The notes: generated by a model not told the origin, from the letters alone. A DNA stretch of 64,000 nucleotides from Cristatella mucedo (GCA_009760855.2 WPIO01000040.1:369501-433500); one strand, 5' to 3'. Counted from the stretch's first letter, positions 18,401-31,014 are shown. A program made the numbers and translations.

Positions 18401-18680
18401 GTGACTATTCGGACATTCCACTTCGAAAGCAAGGCGTGCAGTCAGCATTTCCATAAATATAACGTCTATCCTGTTTACTCAAAAATAATGCCTAACCGGA
18501 GAATAAACCTCAAGGTTATTTTTTAGCATGTTCGGTATAAGCCCGACCTCAAAAATAAGCCCAAGTAAAAGAGAAAATATTGCGATAACTACGCCACTCA
18601 ATGAGCATCTGTAAATGCAACTCATTGACCATATTGAGCGTAAAATCGAGAGAAATTAGCCCGGAAACTTTGTGGTGTCA
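15500..18680. other. region without recognised genes
   Basis: Only short frames without recognisable products are seen on both strands, plus the 49-bp duplication at 16088-16185. It lies downstream of the last anoctamin exon I could place, so missing C-terminal exons or 3' UTR could be here. Confidence 0.4.
16088..16185. repeat. 49-bp direct tandem duplication
   Basis: Units 16088-16136 and 16137-16185 (starting GTCCGAGGTCAAAGT) differ by a single base, which marks a recent duplication. Confidence 0.95.
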
Positions 18681-18687
18681 AGTCTTT

Positions 18688-19760
18688 TTCAGAAATTGGA
18701 AAGGTTAAAGCTCACAATTGGCTCTGCCTGCATGTCTCCTGTTGAACCTGCACAAAATATGTTCCGAAGTGACCTTTCATTACATGACCACATCAGCTCT
18801 ACAGTCAATTCTGCCTAGGTAACCCGGTTGCTTTTTATGATCTCATTCCCGAGGTCGTGGGTTCAAATCCTGTGGTGGGCGATTCTTTTCCACCACTGCA
18901 AGCAGTGGTGATAGCCGTAAAAGATCTTCTGTCGCTATAAAAAGGCCGTTAAATCCGCTATTATTATTATTATTTTAGCTACACCACTTTGCTAAAATTT
19001 GGGCTTGTTTAGACAGGGATACTGCATCTAAATTGGTCCATGCATTTGTGACGTTCCGCCTTAACTTCTGTAACTCACTGCTTGCTGGCCTACCGGCTTG
19101 TGCAATCCGGCACTTACAGCTGGTGCAAAACTCTGCAGCTAGGCTTGTCTGTCGTGAGCAAAGCAGTGGCCACATCACACCGTTTCTCGCCGACCTGCAC
19201 TGGCTACCAGTCAAACAACGAATCAACTTCACAGTTTTGTCACTCACTTTCAGATTCCATCATTCTTTGTCTCCAGTCTACCTATCAGATCTACTGCCCC
19301 ACCAGGCAAAGCATCGTACTACCTTTTTTCGGAATCTAATCGTTTACCAATGCATCGTATGAACCTCAAATTCTTTTGAGAAATTGCCTTTAGTTCGTAT
19401 GCTCACAAAGCCTGGAACTTACTTCCGACTAGGTTTACGACATCCCCTGCTGACTTGACCACATTTAAAAATAAAACAGACATGCATCTATTTATGACAG
19501 GATTTACTTGGTCTAAGCGACTCATCCCTAGTGTGCTTATCGGTGCTGACACTGTGCATGCTGCCACTAATCATGTTTGTATGCTGACCTTGTGCAAGTC
19601 ACCTCTAACCATGTTATGCTTGTTCATTGAGCTTGCTACCGGATAACCATTCGATCATGCTTCCTTTACAGCAAATGTGAAATGCCTAGAAGAGATTGAG
19701 TACTTAGAAGGCTCTACAGAAAGTGTATTATTATTATTATTATTATTATTACTACTATTA
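18688..19760 (+). mobile_element. L2/CR1-like LINE 3' fragment, interrupted by a SINE
   Basis: Two blocks match the LINE: 18688-18818 (AATTGGCTCTGCCTGCAT region) and 18977-19760, which encodes the C-terminal RT end (CAIRHLQLVQNSAARLVCRE, LADLHWLPVKQRI) with frameshifts, then the 3' hairpin and ATT tail. A SINE separates the blocks at the point corresponding to about 9676 in the longest copy. This copy is older than those in the viral block. Confidence 0.85.
18819..18976 (+). mobile_element. family 2 SINE nested in the LINE
   Basis: The tRNA-like part has GGTTGC...GAGGTCGTGGGTTCAAATCC (B box). It is followed by the body characteristic of family 2: GTGGGCGATTC, CACTGCAAGCAGTGGTGATA, GCCGTAAAAG, CTGTCGCTATAAAAAGG, and an ATT-rich end. 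The same body recurs at 36275, 49000, 49747, 52680 and 57065. Confidence 0.8.
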
Positions 19761-20264
19761 ATTCACTGGATTGTCACCGGTACCAAGAAACAGCAAATGG
19801 GCCTAATCTGCAAAAGGTCAGGACTTTGGTGATGAATTAATAAGATGCAACCACTGACAGCTAGGTTTACTTTGCACTACGAATAGACTTGATGTAAAAA
19901 GAAGTGCTCATATAAGGAGAGTTGGTCTTGCAGGTAATTTATTGCCACGAAATTCACGCCAAATTGCACCAATTCAATTCAGGATTTGGGTTTCAGAAAC
20001 TTTGGAAGATGTCCCAGAGAAAGATGCACCTTATTTAAGTTTTGGTGCATGCACGAATAAGCGAATAAATGTAATTTTCTGTAAGTGAATACATTTTAAA
20101 TAGTCAAGCATAAAAAATAAGTATACCCCGAAACCAGCTTTTCATAGATTTGTGTAGCTTTTTTAGGATGCTGGTATAGTATCGAGCAATGCAGCTGCGA
20201 ACCCATTCACGTAGCCAGACGAACACATATAGACGTGTACCTCGTTGCACCCATACTCATGTCA

Positions 20265-20362
20265 GCTGCTTTATTTACAGCACATTTAAAGTGCCTTGCA
20301 AGAGATTCGGCTCTCCGATGGCGCTAGATACACATACACATATTATTATTAGTAGTAGTATT
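20265..20362 (+). mobile_element. LINE/SINE 3' tail fragment
   Basis: Only the 3' hairpin (AAGTGCC, AGAGATTCGGCTCTC, GGCGCTA) and the ATT/AGT tail remain. Confidence 0.65.
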
Positions 20363-20808
20363 TAAACCAGTATCTGATAAGCAAGTAAAATGACCCACGT
20401 GAAGAAAGTGAACGTAGAGCAAGCGTAAGCAGCAAAGACGGCACATCTTCATGCAAAGTGTGGCCGCCCACTTACCCGGATACACTACCGACATCGGAGG
20501 GCGCACCAGTCTCGTCGAGTTTTCCCGATTGTCTCAGTCGCCGCTTAGCGGTCGGTTGCTCTGATTTTAATAGAGCTTTTATCAAGAAGTGCTTCTGCAA
20601 TAACATAAAATACGAATTAAATTATTCGAGCACTTTGCCAAGCCATTCGCGAGAATTTGGTTTAGCTGCACTGCAGCTGCGACTTACACGTCTCATCGAA
20701 TCCCTTACTGAACTTGGGGTATCCGGTATGGCAAACGCTAAAAGGAACTTCAGGGCAAACACGAGGTGCTGAAAACAAAAACAGCCGGGCTCACGTAACC
20801 ATTGACCT

Positions 20809-20861
20809 ATCTCTCTCGCTCTCTCTGTCTCTGTCTCTATCTCTGTCTCTCTCTCCCTCTG

Positions 20862-20932
<71 letters not shown>
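20809..20932. repeat. (CT)n microsatellite
   Basis: About 124 bp of CT with CTGT interruptions in the first half and a pure second half. Confidence 0.97.
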
Positions 20933-20933
<1 letters not shown>

Positions 20934-22554
20934 GAACTCTAGAACTCTTACTTGATTGCTGAAACCTTAAGCAGCAATAAAAAAGATGCTAGCAGACAAT
21001 ATATATTGCTTAAGCCCGTAAAATTATTAAACACTAGCGGGCTAATCATTAATGCAAATTAGTCAAATGCAGAGCAGACAGACATAGGCAGTTAAGGGCT
21101 ACCAAATCTGTTCTGTAGATGGGCTAAAAACAATGTGGACTAATGTACTTTCAGCATTTGTAATGAGCACTCTTTGAGGAAGCCCACTAGCTGCAATTGT
21201 CATCTTCAGAAGCTGTGAGACCAGACTTAAGATTAACCGACATGTAACAATAACAAGCTTTTAACCTGAAGGCGAAAGTAGGGAGCGGACAATTCACAAA
21301 CAATTCGTTGACGAGCGCACTTCCAACGTAAGCTTGGCTTTGACTAGGGATATGCAGCTCATCGGATGCCATGACCGATGTAAGGCGTCTGCTAATGGCA
21401 TCAAACGGATACCGACAGGGTACCTTTAACAATCGGGTTTAGCCAGTGTTAGAAGCAGCTCCAAGTCTAGCAAGCTTTGCATGCCACATGGCTGACTTCT
21501 AAAAAGAAGGTGGTCGGCAGATCAAAGGAGCAAGATAGGTTTAAGGGTTTTAAGGGTACGAAAGCAGGCAAAGCGAGGCTGCGATTCATTTGCTTGGTCT
21601 AAGAAATTCGCATTCAGTTTTCGCATGACGCCCCGTTCACTGCTATCAGCACCGGATTGTAACAACCGGAAACGACGGTCTCGTTTGCTGGCTGACGTCA
21701 CAGCTGACTCGATTGCAGCCTTAAGGACAGCGTGACACCTAAGGTGAGGATTATTCGAACGGAGCAGAAATTGGTGCGACAATTGAAACCGTCATCTGAT
21801 GCGTTGCTTGTTCTCTGCATGGTTCTCATTTCGCCGTTTTCTCTACCGTTCTCGAGTCATAGCAGTCGAACAGTGAACTCTAACGCCATGCCGATTACCA
21901 AAGTCTGAAGGCACTGCACGAAGAATAGTTTTTGTGTTTCGAAGTAGTAGCATCCTTTCTTTCCAAAATGAAATACTGGTAATGTTAGCTACATCTTCGT
22001 TGGAAGCAACACGTATGCACTTGGATCAAATAATGTGCACTTGAACCTTGAAGAGCTTCGCCGACCAGCTCAGATAGCAGTTCTGTGTCGCCGTGTAAAT
22101 TATTTACAATATCAAAACTGTGAAATGCATCTTTTTTTTAGAAGCATACGTGTTTTTTAGTAGCATACTAACCCTCTTTAAAGCCGCGGCCACTCGCTAC
22201 TCACCAAGTTCAAAGAGTGACCACATAGAAAATGCACCTGTCGTAGCCGTCGAGAAATTTTGTTTTGCCTGATATGTTGCACGTCAGCCATATTAAAAAC
22301 TACTATTTCTATTATATAATATTAAATCATATTGAATATAACATTACATATTATAATAATTATATTAAATCTCTAGCAGTAACTGAAATGGAGAAATAAC
22401 CGTGAGGTGTTCGTAACTGCTGAGCCGAGAACAACCGTCCTATCTCAAAGTTTGAATATCAATTGCATATAATTCTTCTGCATTCTGCGTTCTTCTGCGT
22501 ACCCTTTGAAAACTAAATCTCTATTCGGGTATTTTACGTACGTGAAAGGGCTAG

Positions 22555-22620
22555 AACCCACGACCTCGGTCGTTAAACGCTAGAGCTCTGGCTCAAACCA
22601 GGGCGGCCAGATGGCAGTGC
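22555..22620 (-). mobile_element. SINE tRNA-like head, partial
   Basis: The minus strand shows the B-box part (ACGACCGAGGTCGTGGGTTC) and the A-box part around 22600 (CTGGTTTGAGCC). The tail is missing. Confidence 0.5.
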
Positions 22621-22895
22621 TAAAAGATAGATCGTGCAATTGTACTGAAGAATTTGTAAAATTGCCGTTAATCTTGGCGACATTTTTGCGAAAGCTTTCC
22701 ACGCTTGCTTCAGGGCAGAATGAACCACCAGGTAGCAGTCGCCAGACGATGCATTCAGCAATATTTAACTAACGATCTTGTTGTAGTGCCCTACCACTGC
22801 TAGCACCATCTTTCCTGTCCTAACTGACAAAGCGACCGATCAGACGGACCGTTAGGCTTCGAAGGGTGCAAAGGAAAGCTTGTGCGTTCACTGAC

Positions 22896-23035
22896 CTCGA
22901 ATATCAATCCGAACGCCAGTCTGCTCTGGACGTCTTGCAGGCTGCTGCGACCCCATTTTGACGTGAAGGCAATAAGGAACGCGTTCGTGATGACGCCACA
23001 AACGTTAAGGAACTGGAGTATGTAGTACCACACTC
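22896..23035 (-). CDS. anoctamin exon K (transmembrane region, 140 bp)
   Basis: The exon is bounded by an acceptor (TTGTTTCAAG|GA) and a donor (GAG|GTCAGT). It reads GVWYYILQFLNVCGVITN and FLIAFTSKWG, the anoctamin segment near the later transmembrane helices where family members have a (I/V)W-Y-x-IL...NAF-x-I-x-FTS pattern. It starts in phase 1, exactly matching the end of exon J, so the join reads DIG-VWYYIL. It ends in phase 0. No further downstream exon could be placed. The exon is free of stops, unlike the surrounding repeats. Confidence 0.75.
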
Positions 23036-23302
23036 CTTGAAACAAAAAACCAATCGACAAACAGCAGATCAGCAGCCATATTGGATAACAATAATGCAGG
23101 CGAATGTGTCAACTAGCTGTCTCTAGGTTTAGGCAATGACAGGATAAGGCTTTTCGGTATTCACGACCGTTGGATAGCAACACAAGGTCACTGAGTGGCA
23201 TACAAGCTTGCCGAGTGGCGTACAAGAGCAAGGCTGGAGGTACGAAAAATAGAGACATTGCATCTCATTTCAGTTACTGAGTGTAGAAAAAATCTATCTT
23301 AC

Positions 23303-23432
23303 CGATGTCTTGAGCTATCTTCGCGATCGGTCTCCGGTACCACCAAAGCATTCGCTTCGAGTCAACGTAACGGTCGGCGACATTTGTTAAGAGAACAATT
23401 ATTGGGGCAAGGGGCATAGAAACTGCGAAGAG
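23303..23432 (-). CDS. anoctamin exon J (transmembrane region, 130 bp)
   Basis: Acceptor TTTCTGTTGCAG|CTC and donor ATCG|GTAAGA bound this exon. It reads LFAVSMPLAPIIVLLTNVAD and YRRPIAKIAQDI. This corresponds to the anoctamin stretch with 'FPLAP...N..E.R.DA...RRP', which includes acidic positions of the calcium-binding site in family members. Phase 0 entry agrees with exon I, and phase 1 exit agrees with exon K. The usual Glu of the 'NNxxE' motif appears as Asp (NVAD). Confidence 0.8.
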
Positions 23433-23725
23433 CTGCAACAGAAACAGGACTTCGGGTCAGTAGACAGGTGACCTCAACTTAGCAGGAAGTGGGCGTAGAA
23501 CAGCCGAATGCTTGGTTGCTACAGGTCCAGTCAAATGATTGCCAAAGCTGACGTGCCAATGCACCGATTTAAAATATCAAGGACATACAAACAAGCTACC
23601 CACCTAGGCATTAAGGCAGAGGACAATGTCAGAGGAATCGAGTCGAAGTAATCACAAATAGTCGCCTGCTGCCGAAGTTTGGGCCGCCAGCACTCAAAAG
23701 TCCATCTGATCGGGGCAGGCCTTAT

Positions 23726-23782
<57 letters not shown>
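23726..23782. repeat. (CAG)19 trinucleotide repeat
   Basis: Uninterrupted CAG/CTG run of 57 bp followed by two shorter CAG groups. It lies in an anoctamin intron. Confidence 0.97.
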
Positions 23783-23783
<1 letters not shown>

Positions 23784-23929
23784 CTGCCCTGGCGGCAGCA
23801 GCAGTCTGCCGGCAGTATTGCCCTTTGGGGAGACTGAGAGGCATCGCTTGCATGAATGACCAGGGACAAAACCCCTGTAGGGCACAAAAATGACTAGAGC
23901 ATCAAGATCAATAGCTAGGGGTTGGATGA

Positions 23930-23934
<5 letters not shown>

Positions 23935-24002
<68 letters not shown>

Positions 24003-24310
24003 CAGACAGAGACAGAGACAGAGACGGAGACGGAGACGGAGACGGAGACGGAGACGGAGACGGAGACGGAGACGGAGACGGAGACGGAGACGGAGACGGA
24101 GACGGAGACGGAGACGGAGACGGAGACGGAGACGGAGACGGAGACGGAGACGGAGACGGAGACGGAGACGGAGACGGAGACAGAGACGGAGACAGAGACT
24201 GAGACAGATAGACAGAGACAATGAGAGAGACAGAGAAAAAGAGAGAGACAGAGATAGAGATAGAGACAGAGACAATGAGAGAGACAGAGACAAAGAGAAA
24301 GACAGAGAGT
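23935..24310. repeat. compound (GA)n-(GGAGAC)26 satellite-like repeat
   Basis: A pure GA run (23935-23996) passes through GACAGA units into about 26 perfect copies of the hexamer GGAGAC (24024-24180) and ends in mixed GACAGA/GAGAGA. It is open in all plus frames by chance (Arg/Glu/Asp-Gly repeats); these are not genes. It lies in the intron between exons I and J. Confidence 0.97.
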
Positions 24311-25085
24311 GAAAGCAAGTGAATAGCATGCACGAGCCTTCGAAAAAATCCCCCACAGATGTGTATGTGTGATTACTGATACAAACTTTCGAACACAAAA
24401 GTACTGTAACTTTCGATAGAAGCGACAACTCAAGAACGAAGGTATGTCAGAAATACAGATAAATAAATAACAATATATATATATATATTATCGAGAAAAA
24501 GATTTTTAGCTAGCATATATACATTAGCCGGCGGTGTTCTGTCCTACCGGGGTCGAGCGTGTTCGTTCGCACACATACAGGCTTCTTAACGAAGTTATAT
24601 AGTCGGTCTTTCGCTGTCTCGAACGATTATCACTGAATTTCTTTTCAGTACAAGGGATGTGATATTTTGTATGTAAAGCAGAATGTAAAACGATACACTC
24701 GAGGTTCATTTTATTTTAGCAAAATGCAGGTCGTAGAAATTTCTTTAATATATGCATTTTCCTAGGTCTATTTGCTTGATACAGCCTAGATATTTAACTA
24801 TATTGGGAATAATAGCTACATAGATAATACCACACTGCTTCCTTAGAGGAACTTGGTTAGCTTCGTAAGTTACTTCGAAACTTTTTTAATTTAATAATAG
24901 GTTTGGCAGTCCGGAGCTGACTCACACACACCGCGATGGACTCGTTGAAACTGCAACAAGTGAAATAAAATTATTGCGAACCACGAACACTTAGAGAAAT
25001 TTTGGTGAGTGTTTATGGTAGTCCTACAATCGAACATAGTGGGGTCAAGATGTCAGAGAAATGACTTTTCCAAATTTTCACTTAC

Positions 25086-25260
25086 CATCAAATAACCATA
25101 CTGAATAACCTTTTCAGTATACTCGGATAGTGTGAAATCTCCAAGCATAGGTTTCCGAGACTCCTTTATGATATATTCCAGAACAGCATCTTTGTTAGGG
25201 GCAAGATATGGCTGCCAACCAATCCTTCCCTTGACCTTTGCAATTAACTTCTTCACTGCC
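25086..25260 (-). CDS. anoctamin exon I (175 bp)
   Basis: The acceptor lies before GGCAGTGAAG (TTGTTATAG|G) and the donor is TTGATG|GTAAGT. The exon reads AVKKLIAKVKGRIGWQPYL and then FTLSEYTEKVIQYGYLM. This matches the anoctamin stretch with a 'L.DYxxMxIQFGY' type motif before the helix of exon J. It enters in phase 2, so an exon between this one and exon H (which ends in phase 0) must exist but was not found. It exits in phase 0, agreeing with exon J. Confidence 0.75.
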
Positions 25261-26296
25261 CTATAACAACAAAAGAGCTCGTAAGCACACTGTTTAGCCA
25301 CAGCTGTGCTTCCCATCTGGTTCCTTCTGGCTACTAGCAGCAAAGCTATTATTCTATCCTAGTAGGTAGCGTTAGTGAGATCAACTAACCATATCAGAAA
25401 TATTTATGATCTCGGCGCTCAGAAAACTGTATTACATAAACACGACAGCTACAGTAAGAAAGGCGCAGTGCATGGCATCATGGGTTGGAGGGTCTGACTC
25501 AAAATGAAAGATTTTCCCTTACAGGCACGAGCCTGCATTTTTAGCTTCATGAGAGAGCAAGTATTTGTAAATATTACTTACGGAATGACGACATCTGTAA
25601 GCACCTTTGGTAGAGGTTTCATGACGATGAGCACAAGTACTTGCAAGGACAGAGTTGACATGCACGACTCATTACAAGTCTCGCGATAAGACCTGCCTCT
25701 GCCGAACATGCCTTTGTCACCGTATACCTGGTCATTCTAAAAATTTGGGAGGAGCCGTAGAAAGAATGGCGCACCTCGCTGCAGCTCTTGCACTAGCAAC
25801 AGTGACCAGAAAACACATATAGACAGCCAGAGTGGATGGGTGTTCGCACAATAGAGCATGACATCAGATCAAAAGATCATGGCATCAGCAAACCACATGG
25901 TGAAATCACCTTGCTCAGCAAAATGCCATTTATTCTTAGACTGGTTTTCCATTGCTGACGGTTCATACATATGAATCCAAATGCATTGGCAGGAACAGGT
26001 TGGGCTTAAAAAACCTCATGGGATGACTGCCTCTTTAAATAATTTTAGGCTCATTTTAGAATCTTGCACACGATGGACTGTAGGAAGTTAACCAAGTTAA
26101 TGGATGATCAGCTATCAGCTACAGGGAATCTTGCAACCAATCAAGGGATTAAGTTTGAAAAAGCTGTCCCAGGGTACAGTGACTGCGCACACAGATCAGG
26201 TGATGCTTTCACATTCCCCATTAAATGCAAAGCTTCAAAATCCAGCCACGTACAAGCTTTTCGATTGAGCGACTCAGCAATCTTACTGAAAAGCCG

Positions 26297-27416
26297 GTGT
26301 GACTGCTAAGCACAATCAAGGCTTTAAATTACATGCAGACGACACCTGGTTCTTATTTTCATTCGATCCCTCCCAGTCCTCTAGCACATCGAATTCTCCC
26401 AACTCACTGTCGCATGTATTGACGACATCTGCATATGGATAGCAGCAAATTTTCTTAACATGAACGATGATAAAAACAACTTACTCGTTATGGGCAAACC
26501 AAGTGTGATTCAGAAATTCGAAAGGCCAACACTCAAAATCGGCTCTGCCAGCATATCTCCTGTCGAATCAGCACTAAATCTAAGGGTCATGTTCCAAAGT
26601 GACCTTTCATTAGAAGACCAAATCAGCACCACAATCAAGACTGCCTACTTTCAGCTATACAACAGTGCTAAAATTCGTGGTTGTTTAGACAGGTATACAA
26701 CATCTCAATCGGTCTATGCATTTGTGAAATCCCGTCTTGACTTCTCTAACTCACTGCTTGCTGGTCTACCAACCTGTGCAATCAGGTGCTTACTGCTGGT
26801 GAAAAACTCTGCAGCCAGGCTTGTCTGTCGTGAGTGTCGCAGTTGCCACATGACACCACTTCTCGCCAACCTGCAGTGGCTACTAGTCAAGCAACGCATC
26901 GACATCAAAGTTTTGTCATCCAATTTTAGGTCCATTTATTCTTTGGCTCCTACCTACCTATCAGATCTACTGCCCACTAGGCTAAACATCGTACCACTCG
27001 CTTTCGGAATCTAAGTGTTTACCCATACCTCATACAAATCTCAAATCCTTTGGAGACCGGGCCTTTAGTTCGCATAGTCCCAAAGCTGGAACTCACTCTC
27101 GACTTGCGACATCTCCTGACTTGTCCACATTTAAAAGGAGAATAGAAATTCACCGATTCATCATAGCGTTTAGAGGGTCTCTATGATTCGTCCTTTATGT
27201 GCTTATGGGCGCTGATACTCTGCATGCTGCCACTAATCATGTTTGCATGCTGACCCTGTGCATGTCACCCCTGACCATGTTATTCTTGTTGTTTATTGAG
27301 CATGCTATCACTAACCATTCTGTCGTACTTCCCTTGCAGCAATTTTAAAGTGCCTAGAAAGAGATCGAGTTCTCCGAGGGCACTTTATCAAATGTCTTAT
27401 TATTATTATAATAAGC
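26297..27416 (+). mobile_element. L2/CR1-like LINE 3' half, third copy
   Basis: It starts just before the active-site region (HNQGFKLHADDTWFLFSFD, so the Asp pair is present here) and continues through NLLVMGKPSVIQKFERPTLK and RLVCRECRSCHMTPLLANLQ to the 3' hairpin and ATT tail at 27350-27416. The coding part has frameshifts after about 27010. It lies in the intron between exons H and I, in the opposite orientation to the host gene. Confidence 0.85.
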
Positions 27417-28174
27417 GGTGGTGACTTTGGTATTACCAAGTGAATCTCCAACACATCCCTTAACCAAAATCGATGGAAGTACGATAGGACGACATGGTGT
27501 CTTGATGATGCCTCGCCACTGCATGTATACTATACACTCGCTAGAGAACGGAGCTCGAAGACATGTAAAACTCGTAAGGCCAAACAACCGGTCGTCTAAC
27601 ACACAAATGTTTCATACAGGGAGCTGAAAGAATTACACTAATCACAAGTATTTGCCTCTCAATGCTTTAATCTCTATTACAAGCGATCGCTTTGCTTATC
27701 CGGACATCCCAGTCGTGTTATAGTGTTACCAAGTCGTGTTAGTTACCACTGCCCCCTTGTTATATTGAGTCTTGAATGACAGCGTTTGTTCGTTCGGTAT
27801 AGTTCTACATTGCCGACCACCACGGCCGTGCTATTAAGAGCTCTGTTAGACCAGTAGGCTGAAATACAGTAAGGAGTATTTGCAAGGCAGTCATCACAAT
27901 GCTCATTGTTTACTGCCCATCGAGAGATGTGACTAGCAGGTGAAAACGGGAGTCTTAGTAAACGTGAAACTGCATTTTCAAATTAACATGCCAGTATTTC
28001 AGTTCTTCGATATCCGCAAAGCAATCCTCTAGTGTTTTCTAACTCTATTCAACGGTGATGAGACAGCCCACTGCGATCCATGGCTTTAGCTCCATTTCAG
28101 ACGTAAACACGTCACCGTATCGATTAGGAATGCCGATTGCAAGAAATTCTTAAGCTGTGTGGATAGCTGCCCAT

Positions 28175-28310
28175 GCATCTTGGCCCGCGGCTACGGTGCT
28201 GGCACTTGACGATCAATCTCGAGAGTTCAAGTCCGGCCGCAAGCAATCAGCAAGCAGGCAAGATGGCCGCCAAGGCTCTCTGGCCCCCAAATAAATGTAG
28301 CTGTTGAATC
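28175..28310 (+). mobile_element. possible tRNA-like SINE head, diverged
   Basis: A-box-like TGGCCCGCGGCTACGG and B-box-like GAGAGTTCAAGTCC occur about 45 bp apart; no known tail follows. It may be a third SINE type or a degenerate copy. Confidence 0.3.
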
Positions 28311-28650
28311 AGCAAAAGCCATACGTTGCTATCGATTTAAGAATGACGAAACTCCACAGAGCAGTAGAGCATTAGCAAGAGTTTCTGTACCTTATCGAGG
28401 GAAGAAGACCATGAAAGCGTGAGCACACGCCAGTTGTAAGTTCTTTTTGGGACACTGATTACCTACCACACCATAAACCTTGTGAATGATGTGAACATAT
28501 TCCAATAAGTGGTAGGCAGATTAGCCAAAACATTGGTTTACGAGTTCAGCCATCACGAGGCTCTGTATAATTCGTAGGAATACGATTAACGAATGTTCTC
28601 TCGAAAGGTATAAGAAATGCACACTGGGAGCATGGAACACGAGTGATGGG

Positions 28651-28674
28651 AAAAAAAAAATATATATATATATG

Positions 28675-28724
<50 letters not shown>

Positions 28725-28735
28725 CATATATGCAT
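28651..28735. repeat. poly-A plus (AT)n microsatellite
   Basis: Ten A's followed by TA repeats with TATG interruptions. Confidence 0.95.
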
Positions 28736-30239
28736 ATTGTCAGACATTATCCCGGCTCAACAAGCCATGGCCCTCAGTGATCGGCGGTAGGTAGAAAAGG
28801 CAGACTAACGGGTATATACACAGGCATAGCAAGAACCCACCACCTGATGGGCGGAAACACTTACCTTTAATGGACATGTCATTGTGCTTGCTCAAAGCTC
28901 GGCACTTCTCTCAGAAAATAAGATAGTGTTCGCTTAGCATGAGACAGGCACGAGACAGCCGTCGTGGGTAGTTGTCTCTCCCTTGGAGGTTATTATAACC
29001 ACCATTATCCGAAGGCGCATGTAAAACAATGTCAGCCTTTTCTCACAAGTTTCACATTTTCACAATCAGGACAGCATCTCCTCGTTTGAGCTCTAATTCA
29101 GGAGTGATGCTCGGAAAAGTACTTAACGACGACGTGCTCGGAATCCAGCCAGGGAAGGAGAAAAATCGGCCATAAATCTATATTGACCTGAAGGCAATAA
29201 AAGCCAGGAAGGCAATGCAAGACCTGCTCGTCTGTGATTTAATCAGATGATTCCTTGGGCGCCGCGGGCCGACCATACAGCAGTACGTAGGTGAAGAGTT
29301 CGCAGACCGCTTGAGACCCTGGTGCCTGTTTTCCTCAGCATTTCCCAGAATGACAGGAGAGACAGAAAACAAAATTTCCAATGAGCAATTCTTGGTGCTG
29401 GAATTGACGGCCTCTGCATCTTGCATTTGTGTGCAATCAGTTCTACCTATTTCTTTTACATTGCTTAGCGCCTTGACATTAAGCGATTGCTTCAGATAAC
29501 TCATGCTTCCTGTATGAACACACGGGCATTAATTAATTATAGGCCAGCCACAGTCCTGCTATAAGCAGATAGGCCTGCCTCGTTCCTATGCATGCTTTGT
29601 GTGGTGATAAGTTAGCAGTATAGCCTTGGATTTGTCAGTAACATCTAAATTTCATTACTGAGGTTCTTGAGTGAAGATCGGCATTAAGTAGCACTAAAAA
29701 GAGCGTTTTCACTTTCTAAAATGCGTCAGTACGATGCTGTTAACAAAAACATACATTTAAACTGTGACGGGCTGTCGTATTTTCTAATTAGAATAATAAT
29801 AACATACAAAAGGCATTCGTATGGCACCGTAAGAAAACTGAATCACATATTAGGCATTTTCACCTTATAAACGCTCGAAACGAACCAGTAGTTTAGCGAT
29901 AATTTGCAAGTGCAGGCATAATATGCACAGTGTAGGCATAATATGCACAGTGTACACATAACATGCACATTTTGGCATACGCATAAGCATCCAAAAGAAT
30001 ATTCGCACGGGCTGAGCAATGCTTTGAGGAGAAGGTGAATAATTATTATTTTTGTATTTCGCAGACTAGGCTGATGTGACGTCATTAGAGAGCATGTTCC
30101 TGGCCTTTTAGGCGTATGAGCGGACGGTACGATCTCCAGAGTATTCGGGGTTACCAGTAGCGAAGTGACTTGTCATAAAAGAGCCGGCAGTAATTTGTAA
30201 AGCCAGATGAATTATTTCACACCGGTAGACAAGAGTTCA

Positions 30240-30500
30240 AGAACGAGGGGATCTCAAATTGATCGACCTAATTTTTAAGCCGATATGCTTTTTGATTGGG
30301 AGCCAGTGTAAGTCGGTGAGAAGCGTTGCAACGTCGTCGCAGTCGCTACGTTCGCAACAGAAAAGCCAAAGTGGAGAGTTTTGTAACAAATGGAAGCTTC
30401 TACTGTACAGGCAACATGACCTGAGAGTAATGAGTTTCAAAATCAAGACAAGATGCCACAAATACATTGACCAGCTTGGCTGTGGTGTGGCCATCTCAGC
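30240..30500 (-). mobile_element. diverged LINE RT C-terminal fragment
   Basis: The minus strand reads LLTDLHWLPIKKHIGLKI, clearly related to LADLHWLPVKQRIDFKV of the other LINE copies, but much more diverged and without the 3' tail. It probably belongs to an older subfamily. Confidence 0.6.
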
Positions 30501-30700
30501 AGGCCCGAATTTTGCAGTGGCATGTAGCTGAAAGTAGTGTCTGCTGCGGAGCTAATGCCGTATGCTCAGCTTAATTAAAGCTAGCGAAAGATCTCTTTGG
30601 AAGGGGACGCCGAGATTAACAACAGACCAAACAGAACATGCACCAGCTGAGCCCACTCTGAGGATGATACTTTCCGAATCCCAAGTAACACCACGGTAAC

Positions 30701-30881
<181 letters not shown>

Positions 30882-31014
30882 GCTGTTTTTATCGTCATTT
30901 AAGTTGATAAACCTTGCTACAATTTAAGAACGAACGTCAGCGATGGATGCTGCAAGGGAATTTAAATAAACCTAAATCGCTGGAAGGCAAGCAGGGATAC
31001 AGTAAAAAATAAAG

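Larger units (their letters stand above)
19761..22880. other. non-coding region with LINE tail, (CT)n and SINE remains
   Basis: Contents are a LINE tail (20265-20362), a long CT microsatellite (20809-20932), an AT-rich patch (22300-22365) and a SINE remnant (22555-22620). No protein family is recognised on either strand. Confidence 0.45.
27420..30240. other. intronic DNA with simple repeats and a SINE-like head
   Basis: No exon could be assigned although one anoctamin exon is expected between 25260 and 32055. It contains a SINE-like head (about 28175-28310), an AT microsatellite (28651-28735) and a small 20-bp tandem repeat near 29911-29970 (GTAGGCATAATATGCACA unit). Confidence 0.4.

Noticed and set aside
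23890-24430. Long open frames on both strands across the GA/GGAGAC array
   Set aside because: They are pure translations of a simple repeat (Arg/Glu, Asp/Gly, Leu/Arg, Ser/Val/Pro) without flanking coding signal.
29178-29504. Candidate for the missing exon between H and I (minus strand, LFTYVLLYGRP region)
   Set aside because: Wording does not fit the expected Cys-containing loop, and I found no pair of splice sites giving phase 0 in and phase 2 out.
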